DNA of 64,000 nucleotides from Paracoccaceae bacterium (GTDB lineage: Bacteria; Pseudomonadota; Alphaproteobacteria; Rhodobacterales; Rhodobacteraceae), in the NCBI GenBank assembly GCA_003605175.1, contig QWDA01000008.1, positions 62,001-126,000 of the forward strand, read 5' to 3'. Both the position numbers and the translations under genes were made by a program. Below, piece by piece: positions 41,536 to 50,011 of the stretch; the first letter of the stretch is position 1, and every line of letters starts with the position of its first letter. Below the pieces are notes generated by a model, which was not told the origin of the DNA, made no database searches, and saw nothing but the letters and a program-made list of their open reading frames with translations.

Positions 41536-43317
41536 CTAGTGATTGTCGCGCGGCAGGGTCTCGGCCACGCGCTGGTAGGCGGTCGCCAGTTCGAGGCAGC
41601 CGCCGTCCGCCAGTTGCCCGGCATGGGTGCGGTAGATCTCCTGCCATGGCGTCTGGCTGACGATCTCGGGCGGGGACCACGCCGCCTTGCGCTTTTCCCA
41701 CTCCGTGTCATCGACAACGGCATCCATCGTGGAAGCGTTGAGATCGAGAAGCACAGTGTCGCCGGTTTGCAGATAGGCGAGCCCACCGCCCACCACCGCT
41801 TCCGGAGAGGCGTTCAGGATCGACGGGCTCTCGGAAGTGCCCGACTGCCGCCCGTCGCCCACCGTGGGCAGGTGGTTGATGCCCTCTTTCAGAAGCGCGT
41901 CGGGCGGCTGCATGTTCACCACCTCCGCCGAGCCGGGGTAACCGATGCAGCCGACGTTGCGGATGAAGAGGATGCAGGTCTCGTCGATCTTCAGCGCGGC
42001 GTCGTTGATCCGGTCGTGGTAATCCTCCGGCCCCTCGAAGACCACGGCACGCGCTTCGTGGATGCCCTCCTTGCCGGCCTTCGACAGGAAACGGCGGTGA
42101 AAATCCTCGGAGATCACCGAGGTCTTCATCAGCGCGGAGTCGAAGAGGTTGCCCGAGAGCACCTTGAATCCCGCCTTCTCCCGCATCGGCGCGGCACAGG
42201 TGTGGATCACTGCCGTATCGCGGCTCTCCCAGCCTTCGAGGTTCTCGCCCATCGTCCTGCCCGTGGCGGTCGTCGCGCCGTTGTGGATCAGCCCCGCCTT
42301 CCGCAGCTCCCCCATCACCGCCGGAACCCCGCCCGCGCGGAAAAAGCTTTCGCCCAGATACTCACCGGCGGGCTGCATGTTCAGGAGAAGCGGCACGTCA
42401 TAGCCGACCGTCTCCCAGTCCTTCACGTTGAGCGTCACCCCGGCATGGCGAGCAATCGCCTGCAGGTGCGGCGGCGCGTTGGTGGAGCCGCCGATGGCGG
42501 AGTTCACCACGATGGCGTTCTCGAAAGCTTCGCGGGTCAGGATCGCCGATGGCTTCAGGTCATCGAGCACCATTTGCACGATCCGCTTGCCCGTTTCGTA
42601 GGCCATCGCCATCCGTTCGCGGAAGGGCGCGGGAATCGCCGAATTTCCTGTGAGCGACATGCCCAGCGCCTCGGCCATGGCGTTCATGGTCGAGGCCGTG
42701 CCCATGGTGTTGCAATGGCCGAGCGAGGGCGCAGAAGCGCAGACCCGGCTCATGAATTCCTCGTAATCGATCTTGCCCTCGGAGAGCAGCCGCCGGCTTT
42801 CCCAGACGACGGTGCCGGAGCCGGCCCGCCTGCCCTTCCACCAGCCGTCGAGCATCGGCCCGCCGTTGAGCGCGATCGCGGGGATGTCGACCGTCGCCGC
42901 GCCCATCAACATCGCGGGCGTGGTCTTGTCGCAGCCGGTGGTCAGCACCACCCCGTCGATCGGGTAGCCGTGCAGCACCTCGACGAGGCTCAGATAGGCG
43001 AGGTTCCGGTCGAGCGCCGCCGTGGGCCGCTTGCCGGTTTCCTGGACCGGATGGACCGGGAATTCCATCGGCACCCCGCCCGCCTCGCGGATTCCTGCCT
43101 TGATCCGATCCATCAGGAAGACATGAATCTTGTTACAGGGGGCGAGGTCGGAGCCGGTATTGGCGATGCCGATGATCGGACGCTCGCCCTGCAACTCGTC
43201 GCGGGTGTACGCTTGGTTCTGATAGCGCTCCACGTAAAGCGCGGTCATGCCCGGGTTGTTCGGGTTGTCGAACCACTCCTGGGAGCGGAACCGCTTGTTT
43301 GCCCGGGTATCGCTCAT
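41536..43317 (-). CDS. IlvD/Edd-family sugar-acid dehydratase
   Basis: 593 residues. Fe-S dehydratase: TGSDLAPCN, VLTTGCDKTTPAMLMGAATVDIPAI with the cluster Cys, SLGHCNTMGTASTMNAMAEALGMSLTG with the second Cys, VNSAIGGSTNAPPHL, and IRNVGCIGYPGSAEVVNM. Closest in style to pentonate/hexonate dehydratases (arabinonate, xylonate, fuconate) rather than branched-chain amino acid IlvD. Converts an aldonate to a 2-keto-3-deoxy acid. Its ATG overlaps the stop of a 55-codon upstream frame. Confidence 0.9.
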   Translation of the reverse strand: MSDTRANKRFRSQEWFDNPNNPGMTALYVERYQNQAYTRDELQGERPIIGIANTGSDLAPCNKIHVFLMDRIKAGIREAGGVPMEFPVHPVQETGKRPTAALDRNLAYLSLVEVLHGYPIDGVVLTTGCDKTTPAMLMGAATVDIPAIALNGGPMLDGWWKGRRAGSGTVVWESRRLLSEGKIDYEEFMSRVCASAPSLGHCNTMGTASTMNAMAEALGMSLTGNSAIPAPFRERMAMAYETGKRIVQMVLDDLKPSAILTREAFENAIVVNSAIGGSTNAPPHLQAIARHAGVTLNVKDWETVGYDVPLLLNMQPAGEYLGESFFRAGGVPAVMGELRKAGLIHNGATTATGRTMGENLEGWESRDTAVIHTCAAPMREKAGFKVLSGNLFDSALMKTSVISEDFHRRFLSKAGKEGIHEARAVVFEGPEDYHDRINDAALKIDETCILFIRNVGCIGYPGSAEVVNMQPPDALLKEGINHLPTVGDGRQSGTSESPSILNASPEAVVGGGLAYLQTGDTVLLDLNASTMDAVVDDTEWEKRKAAWSPPEIVSQTPWQEIYRTHAGQLADGGCLELATAYQRVAETLPRDNH

Positions 43318-43481
43318 CTCTTCCTCCTCTCCGGGACCTGCGCGTTCCCGCGTCTTTGGCCGCCTACTCCATCGTTGGTCCGCATCTCGCGCATCCGCGC
43401 GAATTCCTCCGGCGTCGCCACGTCCTCGACGAGAAGATAGCCGTTCTCGTCACAAGGCCGTTTCTGGGCGTCCGTCAGCAT
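43314..43481 (-). pseudogene. Truncated PhyH-like N-terminus upstream of the dehydratase gene
   Basis: 55 codons: MLTDAQKRPCDENGYLLVEDVATPEEFARMRE followed by an unrelated Arg-rich tail. The first 32 residues match the beginning of PhyH proteins, including the intact one at 37184 (LTQEQIDRFETEGVLVVEDV). It keeps a GAGGAAG ribosome site and its TGA overlaps the ATG of the IlvD-type gene, so it may survive as a coupling leader. The catalytic domain is entirely missing. Confidence 0.7.
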
Positions 43482-43493
43482 TGCGTCGCTTCC

Positions 43494-44414
43494 TCAGCGG
43501 CCCTTCTTCGCCTCGTCGTCCATGTCGACCCCGTTCAGCCGGCCGACATAGTCTCCGATCATCGGAACGAAATCACCGCCGCCCCCGGTGGCGTTCGCAT
43601 GGGTGAAATACTGCCTCGCGGCGTTGCCCATGACGTTCACGACCCCCGCCTCGGTCGCCATGGCATCGATGTAGTTCAGGTCCTTCGTGGCGTTGGCGAT
43701 GGTGAAGAGATGCGCATTCCGGTCGCGGTCGACGGTGTATTTCATGAAGGTCTCGAAGAAGCCGTTGTTCATCCGGCTCGCGCCGATCACGCTGCGCACC
43801 ATCGCCGGCGGCACCCCGACCTTGGCGCCGAGCGTCACCGCTTCGGCATAGAGCGAGGCCATGCCCATGGAGATGAAGTTCATGATGAGCTTCATCTTGT
43901 GGCCGCTGCCCACCGGCCCAATCCGCTGGATCGCCGCGCCCCAGCACCGGATCACCGGCAGCACTGTCTCGTAGAGCGCCTCGTCGCAACCGACCATGAC
44001 GTCGAGCGTACCCGCCTCCGCCTCCTTCGGCGTGCGGCCAAGCGGCGCGTCCACCATATGTGCGCCCTTCCCGGCCAGGTCGGCGGCCAGCGCGAGCGTT
44101 GAGTTCGGATCGGCGGTCGAGGTCTCGATCACGATCAGACCATCGCGCGCACCGGCGAGGATGCCGTCCTCGCCACGGAACACCGCCTCGACCTGTGGCG
44201 AATTCGACAGGCAGATGTGGATGATGTCGCAGACCTCTGCCATCTCGCGGGCCGTCTTGCATTCCGTCGCCCCCATGCCGACGAGGCTTTCCACCGGCGC
44301 CCGGTTGCGGTTGCCCTTCACATGCAGCCTGTAGCCGTTCTGCAGGATGTTCTTCGCCATCCCGTGACCCATGAAGCCGAGCCCGATGAAACCGATGACG
44401 GGTTTGTCGCTCAT
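43494..44414 (-). CDS. NAD(P)-dependent beta-hydroxyacid dehydrogenase family protein
   Basis: 306 residues. VIGFIGLGFMGHGMAKNILQNGY NAD(P)-binding start, MVDAPLGRTPKEAEAG loop and catalytic Lys in VGSGHKMKLIMNFISMGMA. Paralogue of the 38180 gene. C-terminal extension with Gly-rich ATGGGGDF. Lies between an SDR gene and the PhyH stub in one minus-strand operon. Confidence 0.88.
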   Translation of the reverse strand: MSDKPVIGFIGLGFMGHGMAKNILQNGYRLHVKGNRNRAPVESLVGMGATECKTAREMAEVCDIIHICLSNSPQVEAVFRGEDGILAGARDGLIVIETSTADPNSTLALAADLAGKGAHMVDAPLGRTPKEAEAGTLDVMVGCDEALYETVLPVIRCWGAAIQRIGPVGSGHKMKLIMNFISMGMASLYAEAVTLGAKVGVPPAMVRSVIGASRMNNGFFETFMKYTVDRDRNAHLFTIANATKDLNYIDAMATEAGVVNVMGNAARQYFTHANATGGGGDFVPMIGDYVGRLNGVDMDDEAKKGR

Positions 44415-44426
44415 GGTTCTTTTCCC

Positions 44427-45188
44427 TCAGAGGCTCGCCGTGATGCCGCCGTCGACATACAGCGTGTGTCCATTCACGAAACTCGCTGCATGCGAAGACA
44501 GGAACACGCAGGCGCCGACCAGTTCCTCGACCTTGCCCCAGCGGCCCGCGGGCGTGCGTTTCTCCAGCCAGGCCGAAAAGTCCGGGTCGCTCACCAGCGC
44601 GGCGTTGAGCGGCGTGTCGAAATAGCCGGGTGCGATGGCATTGCAGTTGAGCCCGTATTTCGCCCAGTCGGTCGCCATGCCCTTGGTCAGGTTCGCGACC
44701 GCGCCCTTTGTCGTCGTGTAGGGTGCGATGCCGGGTCGGGCGAGCATGCTCTGCACGCTGGCGATATTGATGATCTTGCCTTCGTTGCGCGCGATCATGT
44801 GCCTCGCCACGGCCTGCCCCACGTAGAAGGCCGAACTGACATTCGTCCGCATCAGGCGCTCGAACGCCTCAACCGGAAACTCCTCGAGCGGCGCTCGGTG
44901 CTGCATCCCGGCGTTGTTGACGAGGATGTCGATGGCGCCTTCGCCCGCCTCGAACCCATCGACAGCCTCCCGCACCGCCGCCGAGTCGGTCACGTCGAAC
45001 GGCAGAGCCGCGACGTCCGCACCTTCGGACCGAAGCGTCTCGGCGGCTTCGTGCAGACGCTCGGCATTGCGGGCGTTGAGCACGATCCGGGCACCCGCCG
45101 CGGCCAGTCCCCGTGCCAGCGCGAAGCCGATTCCCATCGAGGAGCCGGTCACGAGCGCCCGGCGTCCGCTCAGATCAAAAAGCGACAT
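44427..45188 (-). CDS. SDR family oxidoreductase, gluconate 5-dehydrogenase-like
   Basis: 253 residues from ATG 45188 (GGGAGG four bases upstream; a much longer open frame upstream is antisense to the divergent gene). FDLSGRRALVTGSSMGIGFALARGLA, NNAG, IASVQSMLARPGIAPYTTTKGA and YVDGGITASL. MSLFDLSGRRALVTG and APYTTTKG are typical of IdnO/gluconate 5-dehydrogenases, and the divergent gene is idonate-dehydrogenase-like, matching the IdnD-IdnO pairing. First gene of its operon, facing a TGGTATACCA operator. Confidence 0.87.
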   Translation of the reverse strand: MSLFDLSGRRALVTGSSMGIGFALARGLAAAGARIVLNARNAERLHEAAETLRSEGADVAALPFDVTDSAAVREAVDGFEAGEGAIDILVNNAGMQHRAPLEEFPVEAFERLMRTNVSSAFYVGQAVARHMIARNEGKIINIASVQSMLARPGIAPYTTTKGAVANLTKGMATDWAKYGLNCNAIAPGYFDTPLNAALVSDPDFSAWLEKRTPAGRWGKVEELVGACVFLSSHAASFVNGHTLYVDGGITASL

Positions 45189-45249
45189 GCATCCTCCCTG
45201 CGCGCCGCCCTCCGATTGGTTGACAAGGAAAGCGTATCGCGACGATAAA

Positions 45250-45263
45250 AATGGTATACCATT
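45250..45263. promoter_or_regulatory. GntR operator palindrome 3
   Basis: Perfect palindrome AATGGTATACCATT in the 120-bp gap between the divergent SDR (start 45188) and alcohol dehydrogenase (start 45309) operons. Core identical to sites at 33421, 33469 and 56105. Confidence 0.78.
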
Positions 45264-45308
45264 CTGCGGTCGGCGCAAGACTCGCCCGCAGTGGGAGGAC
45301 TGGTCCGG

Positions 45309-46334
45309 ATGAAATCCCTCTACGCCCACGGCCCGCGCGACCTGCGCCTGCACGAGGACGCGCGCCCCGACCCGGCGCCTGGCGAAGTACTCGTCGAGGT
45401 TCTGCGCGGCGGGATCTGCGGATCGGATCTGCACTACTACAACCACGGCGGCTTTGGCAGCGTCCGCCTGCGCGAGCCGATGATTCTCGGCCACGAGATT
45501 TCCGGCCGCGTGATCGACCCCGGCCATAGCAGCCTCTCCGTGGGCGACCTCGTCGCCGTCTCCCCGTCGCGACCCTGCGGCGCCTGCGTGCAATGCCAGA
45601 AGGGCCTGCAGAACCACTGCCTCAACATGCGTTTCTACGGATCGGCGATGCCGTTTCCGCATATCCAGGGCGCGTTCCGCGAGGTGATCAGCGCGCTGCC
45701 TGCCCAATGCATTCCCGCCGCCGGGCTCACTCCGGAAGAGGCGACGATGGCCGAGCCTCTCTCCGTAGTGCTCCACGCCGTACGGCAGGCGGAGAACCTC
45801 GTCGGCAAGCGCGTGCTGGTCTCCGGCTGCGGCCCGATCGGTCTCCTCGCGATCCTCGCCGCCCGCCGCGCCGGCGCGGGCGAAATCATCGCGACGGACA
45901 TCACCGAGCGGACCCTCGCGCTTGCCGGGCAGGTCGGCGCCGATATTCCGCTCAACGTCGCGAAGAACCGCGACGCGCTTGCGCCCTGGACTGCGGACAA
46001 GGGACAAATCGACGTGCTCTTCGAATGCTCCGGCGCAGAGGTGGCGCTGGCGGACGCGATCCGGGCGCTCAGGCCACGAAGCGACATCGTCCAGATCGGG
46101 CTCTCGGGGGACATGACCCTGCCAATGATGCAGATCACCGCCAAGGAAATCGGCCTTCGCGGCTCGTTCCGCTTTCACGAGGAGTTCGCCGCCGCGGTCG
46201 GCCTCATGCAGAAACGGCTGATCGACGTTCGCCCGCTCCTGTCGCACAGCTTCCCGCTCGCGGAGTTCCGGGAAGCCTTCGACACCGCGTCCGACAAGTC
46301 GCGCGCGGTCAAGGTCCAGATCGTCTTCGCCTGA
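45309..46334 (+). CDS. Zinc-dependent alcohol dehydrogenase, L-idonate 5-dehydrogenase-like
   Basis: 341 residues. Medium-chain dehydrogenase: GGICGSDLHYYNHGGFGSVRLREPMILGHE with catalytic zinc ligands, structural zinc CGACVQCQKGLQNHC, and coenzyme motif VLVSGCGPIGLLAILAARRAGA. C-GSDLHYY and FGSVRLREPMILGHE are characteristic of L-idonate 5-dehydrogenase. ATG 45309 preferred; a GTG at 45291 is possible. First gene of the plus-strand operon to 50767. Confidence 0.88.
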   Translation: MKSLYAHGPRDLRLHEDARPDPAPGEVLVEVLRGGICGSDLHYYNHGGFGSVRLREPMILGHEISGRVIDPGHSSLSVGDLVAVSPSRPCGACVQCQKGLQNHCLNMRFYGSAMPFPHIQGAFREVISALPAQCIPAAGLTPEEATMAEPLSVVLHAVRQAENLVGKRVLVSGCGPIGLLAILAARRAGAGEIIATDITERTLALAGQVGADIPLNVAKNRDALAPWTADKGQIDVLFECSGAEVALADAIRALRPRSDIVQIGLSGDMTLPMMQITAKEIGLRGSFRFHEEFAAAVGLMQKRLIDVRPLLSHSFPLAEFREAFDTASDKSRAVKVQIVFA

Positions 46335-46924
46335 TGCTCACCTTCGTCGCGGCCGTCTTCTTCCTGATCGTCACGCCCGGCCCCGGCGTGCTTTCGACCG
46401 CGGGCCTCGGCGCGGCCTACGGCTTCCAGCCGGGCCTCCGCTATGTGCTCGGGCTCTTCATCGGCACGAACCTCGTCTCCCTCGCCGTAATCAGCGGCAT
46501 GGCGGCGGTCGTGCTCGCCGTGCCCGCGATCCGCTATGTCCTGATGGCCGCCTCGATCGCCTATCTCTGCTACCTCGCCGTCCTCATCGCCACGGCCGGG
46601 TCGAAGCTCGCATTCATCGAGGCCCGGAAGCCGCCCGCCGTGGTCGCAGGCGTCCTGCTTCAGGCGATCAACCCGAAGGCCTACGCGGTCAACACCACGC
46701 TCTTCGCGAACTTTCCCTACGCGCCCGACAACCTCTGGTTCGAGACAATCTCCAAGCTCCTGATCCTGAATATGATCTGGATTCCGATCCACCTCGCCTG
46801 GCTCTGGGCCGGGGCGAGCCTGCACCGCCTGAACCTGAGCGAGACCGCGCAGCGGCGGATCAACTACCTGATGGCGGGGTCGATGCTGGCCGTCGTGGCG
46901 CTCGCGATCCGGTCGAACCGCTGA
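46334..46924 (+). CDS. LysE-family exporter
   Basis: 196 residues, about six membrane helices, beginning MLTFVAAVFFLIVTPGPGVLSTAGLGAAYG (the TPGP motif is diagnostic) and later LLQAINPKAY. ATG overlaps the stop of the dehydrogenase gene by one base. Family members export amino acids or small metabolites; here it may vent a sugar-acid intermediate. Confidence 0.87.
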   Translation: MLTFVAAVFFLIVTPGPGVLSTAGLGAAYGFQPGLRYVLGLFIGTNLVSLAVISGMAAVVLAVPAIRYVLMAASIAYLCYLAVLIATAGSKLAFIEARKPPAVVAGVLLQAINPKAYAVNTTLFANFPYAPDNLWFETISKLLILNMIWIPIHLAWLWAGASLHRLNLSETAQRRINYLMAGSMLAVVALAIRSNR

Positions 46925-46970
46925 GGAAGATCATGACGACATTCGCCCACCGCACCCGAGGACACGCCTG

Positions 46971-48125
46971 ATGCTTCCCTTCGACAATCCCGATCCGAAA
47001 GCCCGCCTCGTCGGCCGCATCTGGCGACCCGGCATCGGTCCCGCCCTCGTGGCGCTCCGCGGCGGAGAGGTGGTCGACATCACGTCACCCGCCGCGCCGA
47101 CGATGCGCGATTTCCTCGAACAGGACGACCCAGCGGGCGCCTTCGACTCCGCGCAAGGCGAGACAGTTTGCACGCTGGCAGAGCTCACCGCCGCCTCGAC
47201 CGAGGCAGCGAACGGCGATGATCTGCGGCTTCTCGCCCCTTGCGACCTGCAGGCGATCAAGGCTTCCGGCGTGACCTTCGCCGAGAGCATGGTCGAGCGC
47301 GTGATCGAGGAGCAGGCAGAGGGCGACGCGGACAAGGCCCAGGACATCCGCCGCAAGGTGCAGGCGGTGATCGGCGACAGTCTCTTGGGCATCGAACCGG
47401 GCTCCGAGAAGGCAATGGAAGTGAAGCGCGTTCTGCAGGCCGAGAAGCTCTGGTCCGCCTATCTCGAGGTCGGCATCGGCCCGGATGCGGAGGTCTTCAC
47501 CAAGTCGCAGCCGATGTCGTCGGTCGGCTGGGGCGCGGCGATCGGGCTGCATCCGATCTCGACCTGGAACAACCCGGAGCCGGAGATCGTGCTGGTCGTG
47601 ACGAGCGCCGGAAGCATCGTCGGCGCCACGCTCGGCAACGACGTGAACCTGCGCGATGTGGAGGGGCGCTCCTCGCTCCTTCTCGGCAAGGCCAAGGACA
47701 ACAACGCCTCCTGCTCGATCGGCCCTTTCATCCGGCTCTTCGACGCCGGCTACGGCATGGATCAGGTGCTCGCCGCCGAACTCAAGCTCCGGGTCGAGGG
47801 CGAGGACGGATTCGTGCTCGACGGTCATTCCTCGATGTCGCAGATCAGCCGGCGGCCGCAGGACATCGTTTCCCAGACCATCGGGCGGCATCACCAGTAT
47901 CCCGACGGCTTCGTGCTGTTCCTCGGCACGCTCTTCGCCCCGATCCAGGACCGCGAAGCACCGGGCCAGGGATTCACGCACAAGACCGGCGACGTGGTGA
48001 CGATCACCGAAGACGCGCTCGGCGAGCTTCGCAACACCGTTCGCCTCTCCACGGAATGCCCGGAATGGTCCTTCGGGATTGCGGCGCTGATGCGCAACCT
48101 GGCCCGGCGGGGGTTTCTGGCGTGA
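46971..48125 (+). CDS. Fumarylacetoacetate-hydrolase-fold enzyme, probable 2-keto-3-deoxy acid dehydratase or hydrolase
   Basis: 384 residues, longer than the 280-residue FAH-domain proteins because of an N-terminal domain. The FAH core starts near VTFAESMVER, with metal and substrate residues in YLEVGIGPDAEVFTKSQ, NNPEPEIVLVV, GNDVNLRDVEGRSSLLLGKAKDNN and DGHSSMSQISR. In IlvD-containing gene clusters such enzymes dehydrate 2-keto-3-deoxy-pentonates or cleave diketo acids. Coupled to the sugar kinase by GTGA overlap. Confidence 0.83.
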   Translation: MLPFDNPDPKARLVGRIWRPGIGPALVALRGGEVVDITSPAAPTMRDFLEQDDPAGAFDSAQGETVCTLAELTAASTEAANGDDLRLLAPCDLQAIKASGVTFAESMVERVIEEQAEGDADKAQDIRRKVQAVIGDSLLGIEPGSEKAMEVKRVLQAEKLWSAYLEVGIGPDAEVFTKSQPMSSVGWGAAIGLHPISTWNNPEPEIVLVVTSAGSIVGATLGNDVNLRDVEGRSSLLLGKAKDNNASCSIGPFIRLFDAGYGMDQVLAAELKLRVEGEDGFVLDGHSSMSQISRRPQDIVSQTIGRHHQYPDGFVLFLGTLFAPIQDREAPGQGFTHKTGDVVTITEDALGELRNTVRLSTECPEWSFGIAALMRNLARRGFLA

Positions 48126-49057
48126 CGCGTAACACCTTCCTTGCGATCGGCGAATGCATGGTCGAGGTCGCGCCGGCGCGGGACGGCCTCTACCGAATCG
48201 GCTTCGCCGGCGACACGTTCAACACCAGCTGGTACGCCCGCCGCTTGCTGCCGGGGGACTGGGATGTCGGCTACCTGAGCGCCGTCGGCGCCGATTCCGT
48301 CTCGCAGGAAATGATCGACTTCATGGATGGCGAAGGCATCGCGACCACCGCCATGAAGCGGCTTCCGGACCGGACCGTGGGGCTCTACATGATCTCGCTG
48401 AAGGACGGCGAACGCAGCTTCTCCTACTGGCGTGGCGAGTCTGCCGCGAAGGCACTGGCGGATGACGAAGCGTGGCTCGAGGAGGCGCTGCGCGACCGGC
48501 GGGTGATCCATTTCTCCGGCATCACGCTCGCGATCCTGTCGCGCGAAGCCCGGATGCGGCTCTGCCGGGCGCTGGCGAAGGCGCGCGGCGCGGGGGCCCT
48601 CGTCTCGTTTGACACCAACCTTCGACCGCGGCTCTGGGAGAGTGCGGCCGCAATGAAGGAAGGGCTTCTGCTCGGCGCTTCGGTGGCCGACGTGGTCCTG
48701 CCCTCCTTCGACGAGGAGGAGGGGCTCTTCGGAGATGCCTCCCCGGACGAAACCATCTCCCGATACCGCGGCGCGGGCGCGAAAATCATCGCCGTGAAGA
48801 ACGGGCCGGAGCCGGGACGGCTCTGGTCGGAGGATGGGGGCGACGCCACATTCGCCCCGCCGAAGGTCGAGAAGGTGGTCGACAGCACGGCGGCAGGCGA
48901 CAGCTTCGGCGCGGGTTTTCTCGCCGCCATCGCCACCGGGGCAACCGTGAGCGATGCCGCGGACTGCGCCGCGTCGCTGGCGGCGAAAGTCATCGGCGAG
49001 CGCGGTGCCCTCGCCCCGCAACTCTTCGAACAGAGAGGCGCGACATGGACGTACTGA
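48122..49057 (+). CDS. PfkB-family sugar kinase, 2-keto-3-deoxygluconate kinase-like
   Basis: 311 residues, GTG start. AIGECMVEVAPARDGLYRIGFAGDTFNTSWYARRL, SAVGADSVSQEM, SFDTNLRPRLW and anion-hole STAAGDSFGAGFLAA with the catalytic Asp. GECM.E and GFAGDTFNT are typical of KDG kinase. Phosphorylates a 2-keto-3-deoxy sugar acid, possibly the product of the IlvD-type dehydratase; no KDPG aldolase lies in the window. Overlaps the next gene by 13 bp. Confidence 0.85.
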   Translation: MTRNTFLAIGECMVEVAPARDGLYRIGFAGDTFNTSWYARRLLPGDWDVGYLSAVGADSVSQEMIDFMDGEGIATTAMKRLPDRTVGLYMISLKDGERSFSYWRGESAAKALADDEAWLEEALRDRRVIHFSGITLAILSREARMRLCRALAKARGAGALVSFDTNLRPRLWESAAAMKEGLLLGASVADVVLPSFDEEEGLFGDASPDETISRYRGAGAKIIAVKNGPEPGRLWSEDGGDATFAPPKVEKVVDSTAAGDSFGAGFLAAIATGATVSDAADCAASLAAKVIGERGALAPQLFEQRGATWTY

Positions 49058-50010
49058 TCATCGGCGGCGGCGGGCTCGTCGGCCAGAAACTTGCGCGGAA
49101 ACTGGTGGAACGTGGCGAACTGCGCGGCAAACCCATCGACAGCCTGGTGCTCGCCGACGTGTTCAATCCGCCCGCGGTCAGCGCCGATTTCCCCGTCGAA
49201 TCCACCACCTGCGACATCACCGACGCGGCCTCGGTGGCGAACGCGATCACCGAGAAGACAAGCGTGATCTACCTCCTCGCCGCCATCGTCTCCGGCCAGG
49301 CCGAGGCGGAACTGGAACTCGGCTACTCCATCAACATGATGGGCGCATGGAACGTGCTGGAACGGGTCCGGGAACTCGGCACGAGGCCCATCCTCGTCTT
49401 CACTTCCTCGATCGCCGTCTATGGCGGCGAGGTGCCGGACCCGATCCACGACCATAGTTTCCTCAACCCGCAAACCTCCTACGGTGCGCAGAAGGCGATC
49501 GGGGAACTCCTGCTCAACGACTACTCGCGCAAGGGTTTCGTCGACGGCCGCGGCTTCCGCCTGCCGACGATCTCGGTCCGGCCCGGCAAGCCCAACGCCG
49601 CGGCTTCGGGCTTCATGTCCTCGATCTTCCGCGAGCCGCTCAACGGTCAGGAAGCGATCTGCCCTGTCGACCGGGACTTCCCGCATTTCTACCTCTCGCC
49701 GCGCAAATGCATCGAGAACCTCGTGAAGGGAGCCGAACTCGACGCCGCCGATCTGGGCCAGAACCGCTGCATGATGATGCCGGGCCGGATGTGGACCATC
49801 GGCCAGATGATCGACGCCATGAACAAGGTCGCCGGGCCGGAACCCGCGAAACTGATCCGCTTCGAGGACCAGCCGGAGATCCAGGCCATCGTGAAGGGCT
49901 GGCGGTTCGACCTGCGCCCCGAGAAAGCGGTGAAGCTGGGGCTTGAGGCCGACGAGAGCTTCGAGGACAACATCCGCTACTACCTCGAAGACGACAGACC
50001 GGGTGCCTGA
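49045..50010 (+). CDS. denD: D-erythronate dehydrogenase-like NAD-dependent epimerase-family protein
   Basis: 321 residues. Extended SDR: MDVLIIGGGGLVGQKLARKLVERG, VIYLLAAIVSGQAEAELELGYSINMMGAWNVLE, FTSSIAVYGG and active-site SYGAQKAIGELLLNDYSRKGFVDGRGFRLPTISVRPG. The LAAIVSGQAE.....GY..N..G and S.GA.KAIGELL motifs are those of the DenD group, which oxidises D-erythronate to 2-oxo-tetronate for the OtnI/OtnK/OtnC route encoded at 51719-54389. Confidence 0.78.
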   Translation: MDVLIIGGGGLVGQKLARKLVERGELRGKPIDSLVLADVFNPPAVSADFPVESTTCDITDAASVANAITEKTSVIYLLAAIVSGQAEAELELGYSINMMGAWNVLERVRELGTRPILVFTSSIAVYGGEVPDPIHDHSFLNPQTSYGAQKAIGELLLNDYSRKGFVDGRGFRLPTISVRPGKPNAAASGFMSSIFREPLNGQEAICPVDRDFPHFYLSPRKCIENLVKGAELDAADLGQNRCMMMPGRMWTIGQMIDAMNKVAGPEPAKLIRFEDQPEIQAIVKGWRFDLRPEKAVKLGLEADESFEDNIRYYLEDDRPGA

Positions 50011-50011
50011 G

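Noticed and set aside
45189-46247. Long minus-strand open frame extending the SDR gene upstream
   Set aside because: It is antisense to the idonate-dehydrogenase-like gene; SDR homology and a GGAGG site start at 45188.
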